Shown here one piece after another: positions 38,334 through 45,160 of a stretch of DNA of 64,000 bases. Numbering within the stretch: position 1 is the first letter of the stretch; each line of letters begins with the position of its first letter. The stretch lies in assembly GCF_013409425.1 (NCBI RefSeq), contig NZ_JACCAC010000001.1, positions 2,356,001 to 2,420,000 of the forward strand, read 5' to 3'. The notes beneath the pieces were generated by a model that saw only the letters and a program-made list of their open reading frames with translations, had not been told where the DNA came from and did not search any database. Origin of the DNA: Nocardioides perillae. Lineage in GTDB: Bacteria > Actinomycetota > Actinomycetes > Propionibacteriales > Nocardioidaceae. A program made the position numbers and the translations under genes.

Positions 38334-38376
38334 GCGGCGCCAGGTGGGCGGCTCCGACCGGTTCCGAAAGTCGCCG

Positions 38377-38390
38377 ATAATGTACATTAT
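38377..38390. promoter_or_regulatory. AT-rich perfect palindrome ATAATGTACATTAT
   Basis: A 14-bp perfect palindrome, strikingly AT-rich for this genome. It sits between the convergent 3' ends of the GNAT and XRE-cupin genes, 1 bp from the latter's stop. It looks like a TetR or GntR-type operator, but no start codon is near; function unknown. Confidence 0.45.
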
Positions 38391-38391
38391 G

Positions 38392-38997
38392 TCATTCTGA
38401 CTCGGCGGGTGAGTCGAGCGTGGTGCCCCAGCTCCCCTCGAGACGCTGAGGACGCTCGACGTCGCCGGGCGGCCGCACCGGCGTGCGGATGACGTCGACG
38501 GCGACGAGCTCGACGCGCGACGTGCAACGGTAGGTGTGCGCGACGTCGGCCGCGAACCCGTGCTGCGTGCCGGGCGCGAGCTCGACGACGTGCCCGGCCA
38601 CCTCGAGCTCACCGGTGCCGCTGAGCACGACGAGACGCTCGTGGGCGCCGACGGCGTGCGCCGGCGACGTGCGTGCCCCGCCGGGGCGCACACGCACCAG
38701 GTAGACCTCCGTCGTCACGTCGTCGTCGTGCTGCACGTGGAGCCGCCGGGACGTCAGGTCGCCGTCGCCGACCTCGACAGCGCCGCGCTCGTCGTCCACC
38801 AGGGCCGCGAGCGGCACGCCCAGCGGCCCCGCCACGGCGTACAAGGTGTCGAGGGTCGGGTTGCGCCGACCGGCCTCGAGGTCCGACAGCGTCGCCTTGC
38901 CGATGCCGGCCGCGGCCGCCAGCGCGCTGAGCGAGAGCCCCCGCTCGGTGCGCGCGGCCCTCACGCGTGCGCCGGTCGACGCTCCTCGGGTGCTCAC
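38392..38997 (-). CDS. XRE-family regulator with C-terminal cupin domain
   Basis: A 201-residue transcription factor. The helix-turn-helix spans about residues 8-65 (RGLSLSALAAAAGIGKATLS followed by DLEAGRRNPTL). A cupin fold spans about 95-175, with AHAVGAHERLVVLSGTGELE and PGTQHGFAADVAHTY as sensory beta-barrel strands. Such regulators often control transporters or amine/aromatic catabolism. The GTG has an AGGAGG site. It is divergent from benE, with two tandem palindromes between them, so benE and the heliorhodopsin gene are likely targets. Confidence 0.9.
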   Translation of the reverse strand: MSTRGASTGARVRAARTERGLSLSALAAAAGIGKATLSDLEAGRRNPTLDTLYAVAGPLGVPLAALVDDERGAVEVGDGDLTSRRLHVQHDDDVTTEVYLVRVRPGGARTSPAHAVGAHERLVVLSGTGELEVAGHVVELAPGTQHGFAADVAHTYRCTSRVELVAVDVIRTPVRPPGDVERPQRLEGSWGTTLDSPAESE

Positions 38998-39015
38998 GCG
39001 GCCTCCTGGGCTATC

Positions 39016-39047
39016 GTTCGGCGCACCGAACGTTCGGTCGACCGAAC
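39016..39047. promoter_or_regulatory. Tandem palindromic operator between XRE-cupin and benE
   Basis: Two back-to-back 16-bp palindromes of the form GTTCGG-N4-CCGAAC, at 39016-39031 and 39032-39047, fill the 70-bp divergent gap. They are the natural binding site for two dimers of the XRE-cupin protein, controlling both directions. Confidence 0.75.
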
Positions 39048-39067
39048 ACTAGCCGATCGGAGCCTCC

Positions 39068-40299
39068 GTGTCCCACCGTGCGAGCGTCCGCGGTCCTGCC
39101 GCGGCGACCGATCCCGGACGGCGCGCCGTGCTCGTGCCCGTGGCGGCGGGGGTCGTCGCGGCCGTCGTCGGCTCGAGCAGCTCGCTGGTGGTCGTGCTCG
39201 CGGGGCTGCGTGCGGCTGGGGCGACGCCGGACCAGGCGGCGTCGGGCCTGGTCGCGCTCTGCCTGGCGCTCGCCGCGGGGACGACCTGGCTGTGCCTGCG
39301 ACACCGCACTCCCCTGTCGCTGGCGTGGTCGACACCGGGCGCGGCGCTGCTCGCCTCGACGGGCGCACTGCCCGGGGGCTGGCCGACGGCGATCGGCGCC
39401 TTCGCGGTCACGGGGGCGCTCGTCGTGCTCACGGGGCTGCTCCCCCGCCTCGGCGACCTGGTCGCCGCCATCCCCGTCGCCCTCGCCCGGGCGATGCTCG
39501 CGGGGGTCCTGCTCACGCTGTGCGTGGAGCCGGTGGTCTCGCTCGCCGCGTCGCCCGCGGTGGTCGCCCCGGTCGTCGTCACCTGGGTGGCCCTCTCCCG
39601 CCTCGCCCCCCGCTGGGCCTCCCCCGCCGCGCTGGCGGTCGCGCTCGTCGTCGTCGGGCTCGTGGCGGGCGACCAGGTCGGCGGCGCCGACCTCGTGCCG
39701 GTGCTCGCACCGACCGTCCCGGTGCTCGACCCTGCGGCCGTCGTCGGACTCGCGCTCCCGCTGTACGTCGTGACGATGGCCTCGCAGAACGTGCCCGGGG
39801 TGGCCGTGATGGCCGGGCTCGGCTACCGCGTGCCGTGGCGCGAGTCGATGACGGTGACGGGTCTCGCGACGGTCGCGGCGGCACCCTTCGGCGGCCACGC
39901 GGTCAACCTGGCCGCGATCACCGCTGCGCTTCGCGCCGGTCCCGATGCCGGGCCCGACCCGCGACGACGGTGGCCGGCCCCGCTGGCGGCAGCCGCGACG
40001 TACCTGCCGTGGCCGCCGCGTCCGGCGTGCTCGCGGCCGCGGTCGTCGCCGCCCCTGCCGGTGTCGTCGAGTCCGCCGCAGGCCTCGCGCTGCTCGGCAC
40101 GCTCGCAGCCTCGCTGCGCGAGGCGCTCGAGGAGGAGGCCGAGCGGGTGCCGGCGGTCGTGTGCCTGCTGGTCGCCGCGTCGGGCGGGGCCGTGCTCGGC
40201 ATCGGCACCGCCTTCTGGGCCCTGGTCGCGGGCCTGCTCGTGCGCGGCGTCCTGCGCGCAGGGCGTCCGACCGACGGTCGGGCCGGCCGGAGGGGGTGA
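39068..40299 (+). pseudogene. benE: benE (benzoate/H+ symporter family) with one frameshift
   Basis: The gene starts at GTG 39068 and reads as a BenE-family transporter: VGSSSSLVVVLAGLRAAGAT, then LSLAWSTPGAALLASTGALPGGW and the MASQNVPGVAVM segment typical of the family. At about 40005 a single base is missing (TACCTG-CCGTGGCC, expected CTGGCCGTGGCC); the rest (VAAASGVLAAAVVAAPAGVV through FWALVAGLLVRGVL) continues in the +1 frame to the stop at 40297-40299. Total about 410 codons, normal for BenE. Either a real inactivation or a one-base sequence error. Confidence 0.8.
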
Positions 40300-40328
40300 G
40301 GCCTCCACCGCCCTGCCACGCTGGAGGG

Positions 40329-41123
40329 GTGCCCGAACACCGAGCCCACACCGCTGCGGACCAGCCCACCCACGACCTCGGCGACCGGCGCCTGCGCCGG
40401 CTGCGCACCTGGAACGTCGCCCTGACCGTCCTCCACGCGGCACAGGCCGCCGCCGTGCTGCTGCTGGCCGCCGACTTCTCGATCGACGTCACGACCGCCT
40501 ACCCGGTCGGCCCGCCGGGCACGCGCGTGCCGCAGGCCGAGGCGGCCTTCGCCGTGCCGATCGGTCTCAGCATCGCGCTCTTCCTGGGCCTCGCGGCCCT
40601 CGACCACCTCGTCACCGGTGTCCTGGCGCGCCAGCGATACGAGCGGTGCCTCGCCCGCGGCGTCAATCCCTTCCGGTGGGTCGAGTACAGCGTGAGCGCC
40701 ACCGTCATGATCGGCCTGATCGCCCTCTACGCAGGCGTCGTGCAGGTCACCGCCCTCATCGCGATCGTGGGGGCCAACGTCGCGATGATCCTCTTCGGCT
40801 GGGTCCAGGAGCGCAGCAACCCGCCCGGTCGTGGCAGCGCCGACATGGTCCCCTTCTGGTTCGGCTGCATCGCCGGTGCGGCGCCCTGGGTGGTCATCAC
40901 CGTCAACCTCGTCGGCGCCGGGGAGGTCCCCACCTTCGTGCTCGGGATCTTCTTCTCCCTCTTCGCCTTCTTCACGAGCTTCGCGGTCAACCAGTGGCTG
41001 CAGTACCGCCAGGTCGGCCCGTGGCGCGACTACGGTTTCGGCGAGCTCGTCTACCTCGTGCTGAGCCTCGGCGCGAAGTCGGCCCTCGCCTGGCAGATCT
41101 TCGCCGGCTCGCTCGCCGCCTGA
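40329..41123 (+). CDS. Heliorhodopsin
   Basis: A 264-residue seven-helix protein. Helix 3 carries NPFRWVEYSVSATVMIGLIA, with Glu119 in the WVEY motif as the Schiff-base counterion (Glu107 in heliorhodopsin 48C12). Helix 7 carries LVYLVLSLGAKSALAWQIF with Lys250 as the retinal-binding lysine. Motifs and N-in topology distinguish it from type 1 rhodopsins, so it is a light sensor or regulator rather than a pump. The GTG at 40329 lies 29 bp after benE, suggesting shared transcription; a weak CACGCT box ends 6 nt upstream. No retinal-synthesis genes are in the window. Confidence 0.92.
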   Translation: MPEHRAHTAADQPTHDLGDRRLRRLRTWNVALTVLHAAQAAAVLLLAADFSIDVTTAYPVGPPGTRVPQAEAAFAVPIGLSIALFLGLAALDHLVTGVLARQRYERCLARGVNPFRWVEYSVSATVMIGLIALYAGVVQVTALIAIVGANVAMILFGWVQERSNPPGRGSADMVPFWFGCIAGAAPWVVITVNLVGAGEVPTFVLGIFFSLFAFFTSFAVNQWLQYRQVGPWRDYGFGELVYLVLSLGAKSALAWQIFAGSLAA

Positions 41124-41142
41124 CCCCGCCTCAGGGCCAGCG

Positions 41143-41320
41143 AGGGGTCGTGCGCTGCGCTCGCGCCGAGGGGTCACGCGCTGCGCACGCGTCGAGGGGT
41201 CACGCGCTGCGCACGCGTCGAGGGGTCACGCGCTGCGCACGCGTCGAGGGGTCACGCGCTGCGCATGCGTCGAGGGGTCGAGCGTTGCTCTGCGGCCGAG
41301 GGGTCGCGCGCTGGCTGAGC
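41143..41320 (+). repeat. 26-bp tandem repeat array 2 (7 copies)
   Basis: GAGGGGTC occurs at 41143, 41168, 41194, 41220, 41246, 41272 and 41298, spacing 26 bp (once 25). Typical unit: GAGGGGTCACGCGCTGCGCA followed by CGCGTC. It starts 20 bp after the heliorhodopsin stop and points like that gene. Same family as arrays 1 and 3. Confidence 0.95.
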
Positions 41321-41322
41321 TC

Positions 41323-41361
41323 GGTGGTCGAGCAGCGAGCGCCAGCGAGCGTGTCGAGACC
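41323..41361. repeat. Actinobacterial GGTGGTCGAG...TCGAGACC palindromic element
   Basis: GGTGGTCGAGCAGCGAGCG followed by CCAGCGAGCGTGTCGAGACC forms an imperfect hairpin with an internal direct repeat CAGCGAGCG. From memory, variants of this element are common in intergenic DNA of actinobacteria and often near DUF222/HNH genes. A partial copy, GGTGGTTGAGTAGG, sits at 41550-41563 just before the HNH start. Confidence 0.7.
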
Positions 41362-41567
41362 CGGAGCGCCGCCCTGCCGACTCCAGCCGGAGGTGGTCCG
41401 GGGGCCCGACAGGGCTGTCTCGCAGCCGTGACCCCGACCCTCGCCAGGGGCAGGTCTGCGCCACTTGTCGTGCACAGGCGGTCGTCGTGGATCCGTTGTC
41501 CAGAGGGCGATCCGAGCGGTCACGAGGTCGGGCGGGACTGTCGGTGGTCGGTGGTTGAGTAGGCGGT

Positions 41568-42890
41568 ATGGCAGACCACCGCGACCACGCACCGCAGCAC
41601 CCGCTGCTGGCTGCGTTGGCCTGCCTCGACACCGACCTGCACCACGCGTCGGGTACGCCGATCTGGTCACTGACCCCGAGTGAGGCGGAGGCGGCGCTGA
41701 TCGGGCTGGCGAAGTGTCGTGCCCGCCTCGCCGCGCTCGAGCTCACCACCGTCGCCGCCGCGGACCGGGCTGGTGTCGGTGACGCCACGGGTGCGACGTC
41801 GACCGGGGCGCACTGGGCAAGGCTGACCCACCAGACCCGCGCCAAGTCCGTCGCCACCGTCCGCCACGCCGCGGCGCTCGAGGCACGCCACGGCACCGTC
41901 CTCGCGGCGATGAGCACAGGTGCGGTGCTGCCCGAGCAGGCCGAGGTCATCTGCAAGGCCGTCGACGCGCTGCCGGTGACCCGGGTCGGGGTCGCAGTGT
42001 TCGACGCCGCCCGCGCCCACCTGCTGGAGCTGGCGGCCATGTTCGACGCGGTCGAGCTGAAGCGGCTCGGTGACCGGATCCTCGACGTCGTGGCCCCCGA
42101 CATCGCCGACGACGTCGAACGCGAGCGCCTCGAACGCGAAGAAGCAGCAGCAGCCGCGGCAGCCTCGTTCACGATGACCCGCGACGGACACGGCAAGGCC
42201 CACGGCCGGTTCACCATCCCCGCCGCCGAAGCCGACATGCTCGCCACTGCCCTCGACGCCCTGACCGCACCCCGACACCACCACGCCACCCATGGCACCG
42301 ACCCGATCCCGGTCGACCAGCACGGCAACCGGGCCCCTCGACCGCTACGACGGGGGCAGGCGTTCTGCGAGTACGTCCGCACCCGCCACCGCCCCGCCGA
42401 CGGGGCCGCTGACGCCACCACGACGCCTCAGGCCGGTGGTGTGGACGCGACCGTCACCGTCACCCTGGACCTGGCACAGCTCACCGGCACCGGCCCCGGC
42501 GCCGACGCACCGGCCACCTTGTCGACCGGCACCCGCATCACCGCCGCGAAAGCCCGCCTGTGGGCGTGCGGCGCCGGGATCGTGCCCGTCGTGCTCGGCG
42601 GCGCCTCCCAACCCCTCGACGTCGGACGCACCCGGCGGTACTTCACCAAGACCCAACGCCTCGCCCTCGCCCGCCTCCAAGGCGGCTGCACCGCCGAGGG
42701 CTGCGACTGGCCGCCCTCGATGTGCCACGCCCACCACCGCACCCCCTGGCACGCCGGCGGCAGCACCGACCTCCACCAGGGCTACCTGCTCTGCCCCAGA
42801 CACCACGCCAGGGCACACGACCCCGCCTACGAGACCACCTACCACCGCCACCGGATCACCTTCGCCCGCACCCGGCCCATGCGGACCTGA
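41568..42890 (+). CDS. DUF222/HNH endonuclease family protein (13E12-like)
   Basis: A 440-residue protein with a helical DUF222 domain (about 10-330) and a C-terminal HNH nuclease domain. The HNH core is CTAEGCDWPPSMCHAHHRTP, then HAGGSTDLHQGYLLCPRHHARAH, with paired cysteines for zinc and the HH catalytic pair. The reading frame is intact. The family (REP13E12 in mycobacteria) is multicopy, mobile-looking and of unknown role. It sits exactly between two opposed 26-bp repeat arrays, with a palindromic element upstream; no transposase accompanies it. Confidence 0.93.
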   Translation: MADHRDHAPQHPLLAALACLDTDLHHASGTPIWSLTPSEAEAALIGLAKCRARLAALELTTVAAADRAGVGDATGATSTGAHWARLTHQTRAKSVATVRHAAALEARHGTVLAAMSTGAVLPEQAEVICKAVDALPVTRVGVAVFDAARAHLLELAAMFDAVELKRLGDRILDVVAPDIADDVERERLEREEAAAAAAASFTMTRDGHGKAHGRFTIPAAEADMLATALDALTAPRHHHATHGTDPIPVDQHGNRAPRPLRRGQAFCEYVRTRHRPADGAADATTTPQAGGVDATVTVTLDLAQLTGTGPGADAPATLSTGTRITAAKARLWACGAGIVPVVLGGASQPLDVGRTRRYFTKTQRLALARLQGGCTAEGCDWPPSMCHAHHRTPWHAGGSTDLHQGYLLCPRHHARAHDPAYETTYHRHRITFARTRPMRT

Positions 42891-43051
42891 CACCGCGCGA
42901 CGCAGCCAGACACGCCAGCCCGGCGTACACACGTGCCAGAGGCCGACGCGGTCTCGGGACGGGCCTCACGGGCCCCCGAGCACCGGTTCGTTGCGAGCCA
43001 GCGCGTGACCCTCGACGCGCAGCTCCGCCCGTCGACCCGTGCCCGACTCGC

Positions 43052-43494
43052 GACCCGTCGAGGCGCGCTCAACGCGCGCGCCCCTCGACGTCAGCCCAAC
43101 ACGCGACCCCTCGACTTCAGCCCAACACGCGACCCCTCGACGCCAGCCCAACGCGCGACCCCTCGACGCCAGCCCAACGCGCGACCCCTCGGCGCATGCC
43201 CAGCGCGCGACCCCTCGACGCCAGCCCAGCGCGCGACCCCTCGACGCCAGCCCAGCGCGCGACCCCTCGACGCCAGCCCAACGCGCGACCCCTCGACGCA
43301 TGCCCAGCGCGCGACCTCTCGACGCGTGCGCAGCGCGCGACCCCTCGACGCGTGCGCAGCGCGCGACCCCTCGACGCATGCCCAGCGCGTGACCCCTCGG
43401 CGCATGCCCAGCGCGTGACCCCTCGACGCCAGCCCAACGCGCGACCCCTCGGCGCATGCCCAACGCGCGACCCCTCGACGCACTGGGCCGGCAC
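43052..43494 (-). repeat. 26-bp tandem repeat array 3, inverted (15 good copies plus degenerate ones)
   Basis: GACCCCTC (GACCTCTC once, at 43313) recurs every 26 bp from 43105 to 43469, 15 copies without a phase break. Degenerate copies extend left to about 43005. On the minus strand the units read GAGGGGTCGCGCGTTGGGCT followed by GGCGTC, plus a GCGCACGCGTC variant shared with array 2. The array abuts the 3' end of the minus-strand comB-like gene. ORFs across it are artefacts of the 26-bp period. Confidence 0.95.
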
Positions 43495-43511
43495 GGGGCC
43501 GACCGGACGGG

Positions 43512-44306
43512 TCACACCGCGCGGAATGCTCCCTCGACGAGCTGCGGCACCACGGGGGACGCGTCGAGGGCGGCGGCCACGTCGACGTCGGCGGCGAACC
43601 CCTTCGCGGCCAGCTCGCGCCCACCGGCGCAATCACGCAGCAGGTCGGCGACGTCGGGTGCGGCAGCCCGCCAACCCGCGGCCGCCACACGGGCCTCCGG
43701 GCTCAGCCGGTGCGCGTGGCCGCGAGCCGCCAGGCCGGCCAGCACGGCTCCGGCGCCGAGGTCGTCCTCGAGCGCCGGCCGGAGGGAGTCGTCGACGGGC
43801 CAACGCTCCCCCGCCGCGACCACGACCACCGATCGCCCCGCCTGGAGGTGAGGGACCAACCAGGACACGACCGCCGAGACGTTGCGCAGGCAAGCCGAGA
43901 CGACCTGGGCGCCGGCCGCGGCGAGTGCGACGGTGGTGGTGGCACCGTTGGGCGAGGGCAGCACCAGGCGAGGCGGCAGCGGACCCGTCAGCAGGGCCGC
44001 GGGCGACAGCGACGGCGCCGGCGGCCCGCTGCCGCGGCTCGCGTCCAGACGACCCACCGCGAGCACGGCGCCGACCTCGCGGGCGTGTGCCGCGGCACGC
44101 TCGTCGCGCCACCGGAACGGGTGCACCTCGGTCCCCCGGGCCACCGCGACGGTGACGGCGGTCGAGAAGCTCAGGACGTCGACCACGACCGCGACGTCCG
44201 CCGCCGCGGCCACGCCACCGGTCGGACCCCACGCCGACCTCACGGCGTGCGACTGCTGCGCGAGCGCGGCGGCCACGTCACCGCTGGGGTCGACCGGCCT
44301 CGTCAC
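43512..44306 (-). CDS. comB: 2-phosphosulfolactate phosphatase family protein
   Basis: A 264-residue ComB-family protein. VVVDVLSFSTAVTVAVARG near residue 35, LPSPNGATTTVAL and VVVVAAGERW are family blocks. In methanogens and Bacillus relatives ComB removes phosphate from 2-phosphosulfolactate; actinobacterial members may have another substrate. The GTG at 44306 overlaps the upstream DUF2695-like gene's stop by 4 bp and is preferred over the longer reading to 44435. Confidence 0.83.
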   Translation of the reverse strand: MTRPVDPSGDVAAALAQQSHAVRSAWGPTGGVAAAADVAVVVDVLSFSTAVTVAVARGTEVHPFRWRDERAAAHAREVGAVLAVGRLDASRGSGPPAPSLSPAALLTGPLPPRLVLPSPNGATTTVALAAAGAQVVSACLRNVSAVVSWLVPHLQAGRSVVVVAAGERWPVDDSLRPALEDDLGAGAVLAGLAARGHAHRLSPEARVAAAGWRAAAPDVADLLRDCAGGRELAAKGFAADVDVAAALDASPVVPQLVEGAFRAV

Positions 44307-44806
44307 GCCGCCCGCCTCGGGGGCCACCGACACCCGTTGCCGTGCCGACCCACCACCACGCCGCGCGCACCGGGGCGACTCAGCTCCCACAGACCGCAGG
44401 GCCGCGAGGACCCCGGCCTGACACCGAGGCACCACGGCATCGGGTCGGGCACGGACAGCTCGTCGGTGTGGACGTCACGCACGCACGCCTCGCGGGTGAG
44501 CCGCCACCCGTCGAGGACGACCCGGCCGTCGCACGGCTCCCCGCGGCGCGCCAGCCGCGCCTCCACCCCCGTGGCGGCGGGCGCTGCCAGCTCGCGGAAA
44601 CGGCCGATCCACCGCAGCGTGCCGTCGCAGCCGTGCTCCCCCACGACCCGCGCGGTGAAGCACAGCACGCACTCCCCCACCAGCGGGTCAGGCTGCAGCT
44701 CGACCGACGGCCCGGCGACGCCCGACGCGCCACCTCCACCCCGCGCGGGGACAGCCGGGCCCCCTGTCACCTCCGTGCCCACCCGACGCACCCTGCCACG
44801 GCCCAC
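44303..44806 (-). CDS. DUF2695-like protein
   Basis: A reading of up to 167 residues. ECVLCFTARVVGEHGCDGTL (about residues 45-64) and RGEPCDGRVVLDGW resemble the cysteine-containing DUF2695 domain, as I recall it; the function is unknown. The start is uncertain: the GTG at 44806 gives a Gly/Val-rich N-terminus and downstream GTGs are alternatives. Its stop overlaps the comB-like start, indicating one operon. Confidence 0.65.
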   Translation of the reverse strand: MGRGRVRRVGTEVTGGPAVPARGGGGASGVAGPSVELQPDPLVGECVLCFTARVVGEHGCDGTLRWIGRFRELAAPAATGVEARLARRGEPCDGRVVLDGWRLTREACVRDVHTDELSVPDPMPWCLGVRPGSSRPCGLWELSRPGARGVVVGRHGNGCRWPPRRAA

Positions 44807-44844
44807 CGACAGGTGCGGTCGACCCGCACGGGTCCGGCGCAGGC

Positions 44845-45057
44845 TCAGGTGCCGTAGGTGATCGTGACCGCGTTGCGCGCCGAGCTCTCGACGGCTGCCT
44901 CGTTGCTGCGGCTGTCGATCCCCCGGCGGTCGGACCCCGGGCGCGGACCGCCGGACGCGAGCCGCCGGCGCTGGCGGCGCGAGGAGCCGAGGTCGAGCAG
45001 CAGCACGACGGCGACCACCGCACTGATGGCGGTGAGGGTGATCAAGGCTCCGGTCAC
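44845..45057 (-). CDS. Small single-pass membrane protein
   Basis: A 70-residue protein with one N-terminal membrane helix (LITLTAISAVVAVVLLLDLG) and a basic then polar cytoplasmic tail. The GTG start has a strong GAGGAGG ribosome site, supporting it as a real gene. I do not recognise a family. Confidence 0.7.
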   Translation of the reverse strand: MTGALITLTAISAVVAVVLLLDLGSSRRQRRRLASGGPRPGSDRRGIDSRSNEAAVESSARNAVTITYGT

Positions 45058-45160
45058 GGTGACCTCCTCGCGTGGGTGAGGTGAGGCTACCGCCCGGAGC
45101 CGCCGCAGGACAGGGCTGCGGGACGAGCGCTGCAGGACGAGCGCTGCAGGACGGGGTCCG

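Noticed and set aside
41568..42890. Transposon or insertion sequence
   Set aside because: DUF222/HNH has no transposase domain; no terminal inverted repeats with target duplications were found around it.
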